26,090 nt of DNA from an uncultured Oscillospiraceae bacterium. GTDB taxonomy: Bacteria; Bacillota; Clostridia; Oscillospirales; Oscillospiraceae. A model generated the notes under the pieces. It was given only the letters and a program-made list of their open reading frames with translations, did not search any database and was not told the DNA's origin. The translations under genes were made by a program, and so were the position numbers. The stretch's first letter is position 1. Each line of letters starts with the position of its first letter. Below are positions 15,454 to 22,479 of the stretch, one piece after another. The DNA lies in NCBI GenBank assembly GCA_910577415.1, contig CAJTLK010000015.1, positions 1 through 26,090 of the forward strand. Direction: 5' to 3'.

Positions 15454-17559
15454 ATGGATCAGTACATAGGGAAATTCCTCGACGACCGATATGAGCTTTT
15501 AGAGCGTATCGGCACCGGCGGTATGGCCATGGTCTATAAGGCGAAATGTCATTGGCTCAACCGCTATGTCGCAGTGAAAATATTAAAAGAAGACCTGGCC
15601 CAGGACGAGGAGTTTTGCCGCCGCTTCCATGAGGAATCTCAAGCCATCGCCATGCTCTCCCATCCCAATATCGTCTCGGTCTACGATGTGTCCCACACGC
15701 CGGATCTGGACTATATCGTCATGGAGCTGATCGAGGGCATTACGCTCAAGCAATATATGCAGAAACGCGGCGGTAAGCTGAATTGGAAGGAAGCACTTCA
15801 CTTCATTACCCAGATCATGAAGGGACTTTCTCATGCCCATAGCCGGGGTATCATTCACCGGGATATCAAGCCTCACAATATCATGGTCCTACGGGACGGC
15901 AGCGTCAAGGTCACAGATTTTGGCATTGCCCGGCTCATGTCCAACAGTCAGAGCACCATGACCCAGGAGGCCCTGGGCTCGGTACACTACATTTCTCCTG
16001 AGCAGGCCCGCGGCAGCCGTATTGATGAGCGCAGTGATATCTATTCCGCGGGTGTGGTCCTTTACGAAATGCTGACGGGACGGCTGCCCTACGAGGGGGA
16101 AAATCCTGTGGCGGTAGCCATTCAGCACATCAACTCCATTCCTCTCTCTCCGCGAGAGATCGATTCCTCCATCCCCGAGGCTATTGAAGAGATCACCATG
16201 AAGGCCATGGCCTCTGATACGGATAAGCGCTATTCTTCAGCGGATGCTATGTTGGCGGATCTGGAGGAATTTCGCAAAAATCCCAATATCAGCTTTGACT
16301 ATACCAGGGACGATCTGCTGATCGGCGAGGGCGACGAGCCAACACAGAACGTGAAGGCCGTGCCGCCGCAGGTGGTGCCCGTTCATGACCGCCGCAAGGA
16401 AGAAAAGCTCCACGCTGCCTTAGCGCGCCGGGAGGAGAAAAAACGTTCCCACCGCGCCTCCGAGGAGGACGAGGATGAGGATGAATATGAGGAAAGCGGC
16501 AACCGGGGGATATGGATCGCCGCCGTGGCTGTGCTCCTTGTGGCGGGTATGGTGGCTATTGGTATGTTCCTCTGGAATACTGTTTTCCGGGATATGGTGG
16601 CAGCCGGACAGACCTATGTGGTGCCCGATCTTTATAACTATACGCTGGAGGAGGCACGACAGCTTCCCGCTGTGGTTGAAAACGGATTCACTGTGGTGGA
16701 GGGACAGTATATCTCCAGCGAAACAGTGGAAAAAGACCATATCATCGATCAGTCTCCCGCCGCTAATGCTGTGGTCAAGGCAGGGGGGCAAGAGATCACC
16801 GTGACCATCAGTGTGGGCGACAGCGCCCTATCCATGCCCGACCTATACAACAAAGACCGCCGGGTAGCTGAGACTACGTTATCGAACATGGGCCTTGAGG
16901 TCACTGTAATAGAGGCAAACTCTGACGAGATCACCAAGGGAAACGTGGTCTCGCAGACTCCCGCCGCCCGCGAGAGCGTGGAGAAGGGCGACACGGTCAC
17001 CATTGTGGTAAGCCTTGGCCGACTGTTGAAGGATGTTCAGATGATCCCTCTTATCAATATGTCTCTGGACGAGGCTACCCGTGTTATTACGGAAGAATTG
17101 GGGCTTCGGGTTGGCACTGTGGTGCCGGAAACCAGTGACCTTGCGGAGGGACAGGTCTGTTATCAGAGCATACAGCCCTATACCCTTGTCAAGGAGGAGA
17201 CCGTGGTGGACCTCCGGGTAAGCACCGGCACCGGGATCGCACTGCCGCCCAATACGACCCAGACCAGTCGTCCCAGCACTGTGCCCTCTACAGAGCCTTC
17301 CGCCTCCGCGGTCCCCACCACCTCGCCAGAGCCTACGCAGCAGGTAAGCCGACGTAAGGACGGCACCGTACGTCTGCCCAGTGACCGGGAGACCGTCACA
17401 GTCCGGGTCACTGTGGATGGAGTGCAGCAGTATAATGAGCCGGTCAACACCCAGATGCGCATCGCCCATTTTACTATAGAAGGAATAGGGAACCAGGAGG
17501 TCATAGTCTATATCGATGATGTAGAGACCAACCGCTATTTTGAGGATTTCAGCAGTTGA
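15454..17559 (+). CDS. prkC: PASTA-domain Ser/Thr protein kinase (PrkC/Stk1 type)
   Basis: A 701-residue membrane kinase that senses muropeptides or lipid II through external PASTA repeats and controls wall growth, and in B. subtilis spore germination. The kinase domain covers about residues 13-270: glycine loop IGTGGMAMV, Lys42 in VAVKIL, HRDIKPHN with Asp137, and DFGIA with Asp155. A charged linker and one membrane span (about 349-373) follow. Three PASTA repeats lie outside at about 387-456, 457-524 and 525-593. Then comes a Thr/Ser/Pro-rich spacer (about 597-630) and a beta-rich C-terminal extension (about 632-701) of unknown role. The start ATG follows GGGAGGGG. Confidence 0.96.
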   Translation: MDQYIGKFLDDRYELLERIGTGGMAMVYKAKCHWLNRYVAVKILKEDLAQDEEFCRRFHEESQAIAMLSHPNIVSVYDVSHTPDLDYIVMELIEGITLKQYMQKRGGKLNWKEALHFITQIMKGLSHAHSRGIIHRDIKPHNIMVLRDGSVKVTDFGIARLMSNSQSTMTQEALGSVHYISPEQARGSRIDERSDIYSAGVVLYEMLTGRLPYEGENPVAVAIQHINSIPLSPREIDSSIPEAIEEITMKAMASDTDKRYSSADAMLADLEEFRKNPNISFDYTRDDLLIGEGDEPTQNVKAVPPQVVPVHDRRKEEKLHAALARREEKKRSHRASEEDEDEDEYEESGNRGIWIAAVAVLLVAGMVAIGMFLWNTVFRDMVAAGQTYVVPDLYNYTLEEARQLPAVVENGFTVVEGQYISSETVEKDHIIDQSPAANAVVKAGGQEITVTISVGDSALSMPDLYNKDRRVAETTLSNMGLEVTVIEANSDEITKGNVVSQTPAARESVEKGDTVTIVVSLGRLLKDVQMIPLINMSLDEATRVITEELGLRVGTVVPETSDLAEGQVCYQSIQPYTLVKEETVVDLRVSTGTGIALPPNTTQTSRPSTVPSTEPSASAVPTTSPEPTQQVSRRKDGTVRLPSDRETVTVRVTVDGVQQYNEPVNTQMRIAHFTIEGIGNQEVIVYIDDVETNRYFEDFSS

Positions 17560-18434
17560 TGGAGGGCGTCATCTTTAAGGCTTTGTCCGGGTTTTACTAT
17601 GTGGATTGCGGCGGCGTCCAGATCACGTGCCGGGCAAGAGGAAAATTTCGCTTGGAAAAGGTCTCTCCGTTGGTAGGGGACCGGGTAGAAGTAGAGGTAC
17701 AGCCTGGTGGTGAGGGGACTGTGAAGGCCATTCTCCCTCGGAAAAACCAGTTTCACCGCCCCGCCGTTGCCAATATCGACTGCCTTGTGGTGGTATGCTC
17801 CGGCGCCACCCCGGTCACAGACCCTTTTTTGATCGACCGGGTAGTGGCTATGGCTGAGCGCCGGAAATGTGAGAGCATCATATGCTTTAATAAGTGGGAT
17901 CTGGAGCAGCCACAGGCGCTTTATGAGACTTATCTTAACGCCGGTTTTCCCACTCTCCGTCTCAGTGCCGAGACCGGCGAGGGAGTGAAGCAGCTCTCCC
18001 GGCTGATCGCCGGGAAGACCTGTGCCTTTACAGGCAACTCCGGGGTGGGAAAGTCCAGTATTTTAAACGCTTTGGAACCCGGTTTCGGCTTAGAGGTGGG
18101 GCAGGTCAGCGAAAAGCTGGGCCGGGGCCGTCACACCACCCGGCATGTGGAGCTGTTTCGTTTGAAGAATGGCGCAACAGTGGCGGACACTCCTGGCTTT
18201 TCCTCCTTTGAAGAGGATGGGGCGGGCTGTCCGCCGGAGGAGCTGGCTGCCGCGTTTCGGGAATTTCGTCCCTATCTGGGCGGCTGTCAATTTCTGGACT
18301 GTGCCCATGTGAAGGAACCGGGGTGCGGCATACTGGAGGCTTTGGCGGCGGGAGAGATCGCAAAAAGCCGTCATGAGAGCTACGTGCGGCTCTATCAGCA
18401 AGCCAAAGAGATCCCGGAATGGCAGAGAAAGTAA
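17559..18434 (+). CDS. rsgA: Ribosome small-subunit GTPase RsgA
   Basis: RsgA is a circularly permuted GTPase that checks late 30S maturation. The 291-residue protein has an N-terminal OB domain. The G4 motif NKWD lies near residue 112, before the G1 motif GNSGVGKS (159-166), which is the permuted order, and G3 appears as DTPG. The C-terminal zinc site is Cys243-x4-Cys248-x-His250-x5-Cys256. I take the ATG at 17559, overlapping the prkC stop, rather than the in-frame TTG one codon before. In B. subtilis rpe, thiN and then spoVM follow rsgA. Here rpe and thiN are missing and a small membrane protein and spoVM follow. Confidence 0.96.
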   Translation: MEGVIFKALSGFYYVDCGGVQITCRARGKFRLEKVSPLVGDRVEVEVQPGGEGTVKAILPRKNQFHRPAVANIDCLVVVCSGATPVTDPFLIDRVVAMAERRKCESIICFNKWDLEQPQALYETYLNAGFPTLRLSAETGEGVKQLSRLIAGKTCAFTGNSGVGKSSILNALEPGFGLEVGQVSEKLGRGRHTTRHVELFRLKNGATVADTPGFSSFEEDGAGCPPEELAAAFREFRPYLGGCQFLDCAHVKEPGCGILEALAAGEIAKSRHESYVRLYQQAKEIPEWQRK

Positions 18435-18467
18435 AAGTTTACATCACCATGAACCGTCTTCTTTCGT

Positions 18468-18486
18468 ATACTGGTATATCCAGTAT
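18468..18486. promoter_or_regulatory. 19-bp palindrome upstream of the small membrane-protein gene
   Basis: ATACTGG (18468-18474) and CCAGTAT (18480-18486) are perfect inverted copies around TATAT. The palindrome starts within a -10-like TATACT (18467-18472) and ends 4 bases before the AAGGAGG ribosome site (18490-18496). It could be an operator or an RNA hairpin in the leader. A TTTACA at 18438-18443 lies 23 bases upstream of TATACT, too far for a standard sigma-A promoter. The function is not known. Confidence 0.5.
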
Positions 18487-18503
18487 TGGAAGGAGGCGGT
18501 TTT

Positions 18504-18674
18504 TTGCTTTCGGAAGAGACAAAGCGGAACTTGGTCCTGGCCGCTGCCTGCACAGGGGGCGTGGCGATCTTACTGGCTCCCGCCAGTGTAGTCACGTTGG
18601 CCTTGGGGGCAGCCTTGGGTTACAAAGGTAAGGACTACATCAAAGAAGCGCTGAAAGGGGGGAAAGAGACGTGA
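18504..18674 (+). CDS. Small membrane protein of unknown function, coupled to spoVM
   Basis: I do not recognise this 56-residue protein. It starts at TTG 18504, seven bases after AAGGAGG (18490-18496). No in-frame ATG exists; a TTG at 18486 precedes the ribosome site. Residues 10-39 are strongly hydrophobic (VLAAACTGGVAILLAPASVV, then TLALGAALG) with Pro26 in the middle, so it may be one long membrane helix or a short hairpin. The tail YKGKDYIKEALKGGKET is a basic amphipathic stretch. The stop overlaps the spoVM start (GTGA), so the two are probably translated together. It occupies the place of rpe and thiN in B. subtilis order. A role at the forespore membrane is inference from this coupling alone. 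Confidence 0.72.
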   Translation: MLSEETKRNLVLAAACTGGVAILLAPASVVTLALGAALGYKGKDYIKEALKGGKET

Positions 18675-18745
18675 AGATCGTGGTGGTAAAATCACCCAAA
18701 GCGCTGCGGGGACTTCTCCGTTGCATTTTTCGGGTAAAAGAATGA
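18671..18745 (+). CDS. spoVM: Stage V sporulation protein M (24 residues)
   Basis: This tiny gene starts at GTG 18671 after an AAAGGGGGG ribosome site and ends at TGA 18743-18745. The peptide begins MKIVVVKSPKALRGLLRC and ends with a short basic tail. Compared with B. subtilis SpoVM (26 residues, as I recall it), it shares the Met-Lys start, Lys7, Pro9, Lys10, Leu12, Gly14 and Arg17, with hydrophobic residues at 15 and 16. The helix after Pro9 is amphipathic. SpoVM inserts into the convex outer forespore membrane and recruits SpoIVA. The position two genes after rsgA and just before sipL-spoIVA strongly supports the call. It is easily missed because of its size and GTG start. Confidence 0.88.
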   Translation: MKIVVVKSPKALRGLLRCIFRVKE

Positions 18746-18773
18746 CATACAAGCCACTCCTTGCACATATAGA
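18744..18773 (+). promoter_or_regulatory. Candidate sigma-E promoter for sipL-spoIVA
   Basis: GACATACA (18744-18751) matches five of eight bases of the B. subtilis sigma-E -35 consensus as I recall it (GTCATATT). CATATAGA (18766-18773) partly matches the -10 consensus (CATACAnT). The spacing is 14 bases, as expected. Transcription would begin near 18780. The mother-cell genes spoIVA and sipL are sigma-E dependent in studied species, so such a promoter is expected here, but the match itself is imperfect. Confidence 0.38.
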
Positions 18774-18811
18774 TTCACAGAGAAAGGGGCGGTAGCCCAA
18801 GCAAGGAGTGG
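18754..18811 (+). promoter_or_regulatory. Inverted repeat that can mask the sipL ribosome-binding site
   Basis: CCACTCCTTGC (18754-18764) is the exact reverse complement of GCAAGGAGTGG (18801-18811), 36 bases apart. The right arm contains the sipL Shine-Dalgarno AAGGAG (18803-18808). In any transcript that starts upstream, an 11-bp stem would cover the ribosome site. The left arm lies between the -35 and -10 of the candidate sigma-E promoter, so a transcript started there would lack it. The inverted repeat is directly visible; the regulatory meaning is inferred. Confidence 0.6.
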
Positions 18812-18819
18812 AAACGCTT

Positions 18820-20346
18820 ATGGAATTTGAACTGGACAGGACGCAGATGAATAGCTACGATACACGAATGGATACGACCCTCCTGCGGGAGGAGACGCTG
18901 GAAATGATAGTCCCGGACGCCTGCCCCGACATCCTCCGGGTAGTTGAGACCGATGGAAAAGTGGTCCTCACCCGAAAGGAAGCCATGGATGGCAGAGTGG
19001 AGCTGGCAGGACTTTTCAAGCTGTCGGTGCTCTATGTCCCGGATGGGGAGAGCGGCATGCGGCATCTGGACGCCGTCATTCCTTTTACCTGTGCGGCTGA
19101 AGGGAACGGCATAAGCCCCACTTGTACCGTTGTGGCCTGCGCACGGCTTTGCAAAGCCGATACCAGAGCGATCAATCCAAGAAAAATTCTGGTTCGGTCA
19201 GAGGCTGCAGTGGATGTTACCGTCTTTGTTCCCCAGGGAGAGGCCATCTGCTCCCGTGTGGCAGGCGACGGCGAGGGGGGCGTGGAACAGCTCACCGAGA
19301 CCCGGGAGGTATATCTTACCGCCTGTGTTCAGGAAAAGCCCTTTCCGCTTTCCGACGACATAGCCCTTTCCGCCAGCAAGCCCGCCGCCCTGGAGCTGCT
19401 GAAGAGCCGGGTAAGTCTAAACCGCGGTGACTCCAAGATCATTGGAAACAAGCTGATCTTCAAAGGAAGCGCCAATGTGACCATCCTCTACCGCGGTGAG
19501 GATAACGGCATATATGCATCCTCGGCGGAGTTGCCCTTTTCCCAGATCATGGAGGTCGCCGGTGTGGCGGAGGATGCCGAGTGCGATCTGACCCTGGCCC
19601 TTACTGGCGCGGAGTGCACCTTGAATCCTGAAGATGACGGCAGAACAGTGTCGGTGAGCATAGAGGCGTTGGCTCAGGCCGTGGTGCGGGAAACTCGGGT
19701 ATTGGACGTCTTGGTGGATGCATACAGCACCAAAGAACCGCTGAATGTAGAATGGGAGAGCTGTTCGACACAGAGCAGGCTGGACCGGGGCATTCGCAGC
19801 CAAAACGTCCGTGAGGTCTGGGAGGTCCCCGGCACCATTCGGGAGATCACCGATTGCCGCCTGACGGTGGGACAGATCACACGTGCCCAGGAGGGAGAGA
19901 AGCTGGTCCTCACCGCCCAGGCAGAGATCCAGACCCTGGCCCTCAACGAGGAGGGTGAACTATTCGCCTTCCAGCATCCCGTAAACGTTCCCTGCAGCCT
20001 TGAGCTGCCTGAGGGATGTGTATGCTCCTGCCAGTGTGAGGGAAGCGGCGAGGTCTACGCCGCTCCTACCGCAGCCGGAGTGGAGGTCCGCTTTACCCTC
20101 GACTTCCGCTATTGCGCCATGGCCCACCATCAGTTGACCGCCCTGTGCGCGCTGGAGCCGGGAGAAGCCCGGAGCGAAAGCGGCAAACAGCCCTCTCTGG
20201 TCCTGCGGATGCTGGAGCAGGGGGAGCGGCTGTGGGATGTGGCCAAAGCCTACGGCACCACCATCGCAGATATTATCAGCGCCAATGAGCTGGAGGACGC
20301 GTCCGCCGCGGTGGGCCGGCTGCTGCTCATTCCCAGGAAAAGGTAA
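18820..20346 (+). CDS. sipL: SipL-like spore coat morphogenetic protein (DUF3794 plus LysM)
   Basis: SipL binds SpoIVA and is needed to encase the forespore with coat in Clostridioides difficile. The 508-residue protein has DUF3794/SPOCS-type repeats: a first one at about 1-160 (LREETLEMIVPDACPDILRVVETDGKV), a second at about 190-330, and a third at about 335-450. A C-terminal LysM domain follows at about 462-508 (EQGERLWDVAKAYGTTIADIISANEL). This N-terminal DUF3794 plus C-terminal LysM layout is that of SipL. I start at ATG 18820, 11 bases after AAGGAG. An in-frame GTG at 18808 overlaps that motif. It is 14 bases upstream of spoIVA, so the interacting partners are cotranscribed. Other DUF3794-LysM proteins exist, but the spoIVA linkage favours SipL. 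Confidence 0.9.
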   Translation: MEFELDRTQMNSYDTRMDTTLLREETLEMIVPDACPDILRVVETDGKVVLTRKEAMDGRVELAGLFKLSVLYVPDGESGMRHLDAVIPFTCAAEGNGISPTCTVVACARLCKADTRAINPRKILVRSEAAVDVTVFVPQGEAICSRVAGDGEGGVEQLTETREVYLTACVQEKPFPLSDDIALSASKPAALELLKSRVSLNRGDSKIIGNKLIFKGSANVTILYRGEDNGIYASSAELPFSQIMEVAGVAEDAECDLTLALTGAECTLNPEDDGRTVSVSIEALAQAVVRETRVLDVLVDAYSTKEPLNVEWESCSTQSRLDRGIRSQNVREVWEVPGTIREITDCRLTVGQITRAQEGEKLVLTAQAEIQTLALNEEGELFAFQHPVNVPCSLELPEGCVCSCQCEGSGEVYAAPTAAGVEVRFTLDFRYCAMAHHQLTALCALEPGEARSESGKQPSLVLRMLEQGERLWDVAKAYGTTIADIISANELEDASAAVGRLLLIPRKR

Positions 20347-20360
20347 AGGGGGAGAGGAAG

Positions 20361-21839
20361 ATGGAAGATACGAAGCTCTATGACGACATTGCTCAGCGGA
20401 CAGGCGGCGATATCTACATCGGAGTGGTCGGCCCGGTAAGAACGGGAAAATCCACGTTTATCAAGCGATTCATGGAGACTCTGGTCATTCCCAATATAGA
20501 GAATGTCTACCGCAAGGAACGGGCCAGAGATGAACTGCCCCAGAGCGGCTCCGGGCGCACGATCATGACCGCCGAACCGAAGTTTGTCCCCGAGGAGGCC
20601 GTTCGGGTCGATATGGCCGATGGCGCCTCCTTCTCCGTTCGGCTGATAGACTGTGTAGGCTATCTGGTGGCCGGCGCTGTGGGGCAGACGGAGGATGACG
20701 CTCCCAGAATGGTGTCCACCCCTTGGTTTGACCACGACATTCCTATGACAGAGGCCGCCGAGTTGGGCACCCGCAAGGTCATTGCCGAACACTCCACCAT
20801 CGGCATCGTAGTCACCACCGACGGCACCATCACCGATATCCCCCGGGAGGACTATCTGGAGGCCGAAGCACGGGTCATTACCGAACTGAAGGAGCTGGGA
20901 AAGCCCTTCCTTGTCCTTCTCAACTCTGCCGCCCCTGACTCTGACCGGGCCAGGGCCATCCAGACCGACATTATGGACCGTTACGACGTAGCCTGTATGC
21001 GCTGCAATTGCCTGGAGCTGGAGGAGAGCGACGTTACCGCCATCATCCAGGCCGTCCTCTATGAGTTCCCCGTCCGGGAATTGGATCTGTTTTTGCCTCC
21101 ATGGGTGGACGCTCTGCCCTACGACCATCCCATCAAGAGCGGACTGTATTCCGCCATTCGGGAGGGTGCTGAGGGTATGCGCCGGGTCCGGGATGTGGAG
21201 GGTTCTATGGCCTCCATCGGCGCCTGTGAAAGCGTCAGCAGCGTCAAGGTCAATTCCATTGACTTGGGCGCAGGCCGCGCGATGGCGACCCTGGAGCTGC
21301 CCAGGAGCCTCTTTTATGAGACCATCTCCGCTCAGTCCGGCTTTGCTGTGGCGGATGACGGCGACCTTATGAACCTGTTGACCGATCTTGCCGGGGTAAA
21401 GCGGGAATATGACAAGGTCGCCCAGGCGCTGTGCCAGGTCCGGGAGACTGGTTATGGCATCGTCGCTCCAGGTTCCGATGAGTTGAAGCTGGAGGAGCCG
21501 GAGATCGTCAAGCAGGGCGGACGCTACGGTGTTCGGCTGAAGGCGTCGGCCCCCAGTATCCATATGATCCGGGCGGATATTGAGACCGAGGTCTCGCCTC
21601 TCATGGGCAGTGAGAAACAGTCTGAGGAGATGGTCAGCTACCTTCTCCAGGAGTTTGAAGGGGATACCGCCCGCATCTGGGAATCCAACATCTTTGGGAA
21701 ATCCTTCCACGAGCTGGTCAGCGAAGATCTGAACACCAAGCTCAAACGGATGCCGGACGACGCCAGGGATAAGCTGCGGGAGACCCTGCAGCGGGTCATC
21801 AATGAAGGCTCCGGCGGTCTCATCTGCATCATTCTCTAA
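20361..21839 (+). CDS. spoIVA: Stage IV sporulation protein A, coat basement ATPase
   Basis: SpoIVA hydrolyses ATP to polymerise irreversibly around the forespore and is the base layer for coat assembly. The 492-residue length matches B. subtilis SpoIVA. The Walker A motif is GPVRTGKST with Lys30 near the N-terminus. The SGSGRTIMTAEPKFVP and RLIDCVGYLV segments correspond to the switch and Walker B regions. The C-terminal end, RVINEGSGGLICIIL, is the conserved tail needed for contact with SpoVM. The middle and C-terminal domains are complete. The start ATG follows GGGGGAGAGGAAG. A strong bidirectional terminator ends the unit. Sporulation-specific expression in the mother cell is known for the family. 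Confidence 0.98.
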   Translation: MEDTKLYDDIAQRTGGDIYIGVVGPVRTGKSTFIKRFMETLVIPNIENVYRKERARDELPQSGSGRTIMTAEPKFVPEEAVRVDMADGASFSVRLIDCVGYLVAGAVGQTEDDAPRMVSTPWFDHDIPMTEAAELGTRKVIAEHSTIGIVVTTDGTITDIPREDYLEAEARVITELKELGKPFLVLLNSAAPDSDRARAIQTDIMDRYDVACMRCNCLELEESDVTAIIQAVLYEFPVRELDLFLPPWVDALPYDHPIKSGLYSAIREGAEGMRRVRDVEGSMASIGACESVSSVKVNSIDLGAGRAMATLELPRSLFYETISAQSGFAVADDGDLMNLLTDLAGVKREYDKVAQALCQVRETGYGIVAPGSDELKLEEPEIVKQGGRYGVRLKASAPSIHMIRADIETEVSPLMGSEKQSEEMVSYLLQEFEGDTARIWESNIFGKSFHELVSEDLNTKLKRMPDDARDKLRETLQRVINEGSGGLICIIL

Positions 21840-21846
21840 ACAATTT

Positions 21847-21885
21847 AAAAACTGGGGGCCAGTCAAAGACTGGTCCCCAGTTTTT
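21847..21885. terminator. Strong bidirectional terminator between spoIVA and the XRE regulator gene
   Basis: A long stem with an AAA loop (21865-21867) pairs 21847-21864 with 21868-21885, almost perfectly: CCAGTC with GACTGG, one G-U, then ACTGGGG with CCCCAGT, and A-T pairs at the foot. Runs of A on the left and T on the right make it work on both strands. It separates spoIVA (+) from the convergent regulator gene (-), whose stop codon (TAA, 21884-21886) overlaps the foot. Confidence 0.92.
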
Positions 21886-22390
21886 ATTTATCCCGCCCCA
21901 GTAGTCTGCGCTTGAATGCCCGGAATCTGCTCATGTGCCCGCTGGTATAGAGCGCGCCCAGAATGAGGGCGCCAAGGTCGATCCCCAGAAGGAACCCACA
22001 CAGAAACCCCCAGGGGCCGGTGTCCGGTACCTCAAAAGAGTCCAACGCCAAATAGGCCAGCATGGCCCCAATGGAGAATAGAAACATTTTGTTGAGATAT
22101 TTGGCAAATGCCGACTTTTCTTTGGCGCTATATTCCGCGGCCTTGCGAAGCGCCTCTTCCGCTCCGGGAGAGACGCTCTCCCGCCGGGCGCCGTCCAGCA
22201 GCTCCTCAACTCCAACCTGAAAACAGCTTCCCAGCTCCCGCATCAGGTCAAAATCGGGCATATTTACTCCATTTTCCCAGCGGGAGACCGTACGGTTGCT
22301 AACGCCCAGCCGTGCCGCCAACGCCTCCTGGGTCATGCCCTTTTCCTGACGAAGTTCTTTGAGAAAGTGGCCGATCTTTACTTGATCCAT
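21884..22390 (-). CDS. XRE-family transcriptional regulator with C-terminal membrane segments
   Basis: A 168-residue protein. Residues 1-66 form a Cro/CI-type helix-turn-helix: IGHFLKELRQEKGMTQEALAARLGVSNRTVSRWENGVNMPDFDLM. After a linker rich in Glu, Ala and Lys come two hydrophobic segments at about residues 103-120 (MFLFSIGAMLAYLALDSF) and 128-151 (WGFLCGFLLGIDLGALILGALYTS). A basic tail (RFRAFKRRLLGRDK) ends it. It therefore looks like a membrane-tethered regulator; its signal and targets are unknown. I choose the ATG at 22390, preceded on this strand by GGGAGGAG. A GTG at 22483, overlapping the crp-like stop, would add 31 unrelated residues. It may be cotranscribed with the upstream Crp/Fnr gene. 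Confidence 0.88.
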   Translation of the reverse strand: MDQVKIGHFLKELRQEKGMTQEALAARLGVSNRTVSRWENGVNMPDFDLMRELGSCFQVGVEELLDGARRESVSPGAEEALRKAAEYSAKEKSAFAKYLNKMFLFSIGAMLAYLALDSFEVPDTGPWGFLCGFLLGIDLGALILGALYTSGHMSRFRAFKRRLLGRDK

Positions 22391-22479
22391 GAGATCTCCT
22401 CCCTTTAAGGCCAGAATACCATGGCGGCAAGAAAATAAACAGGACAAAGAGCGAGAATCAAGCTTTTCGCACGATTTCT

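Noticed and set aside
18419..18631. A 70-codon frame crossing the rsgA end and the small membrane-protein gene
   Set aside because: It runs in another frame through the palindrome and ribosome site of the next gene, and its product has no plausible structure. The frame with AAGGAGG and a coherent hydrophobic protein is preferred.
18435..18819. Horizontal transfer or mobile element at the spore locus
   Set aside because: No transposase, terminal repeats or target duplication, and base composition does not visibly differ from the flanks.
20250..21866. A 538-codon open frame on the minus strand, antisense to spoIVA
   Set aside because: The plus-strand product is an unmistakable full-length SpoIVA. 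The antisense frame has no recognisable domain and crosses the terminator, so it is a by-product of codon bias.
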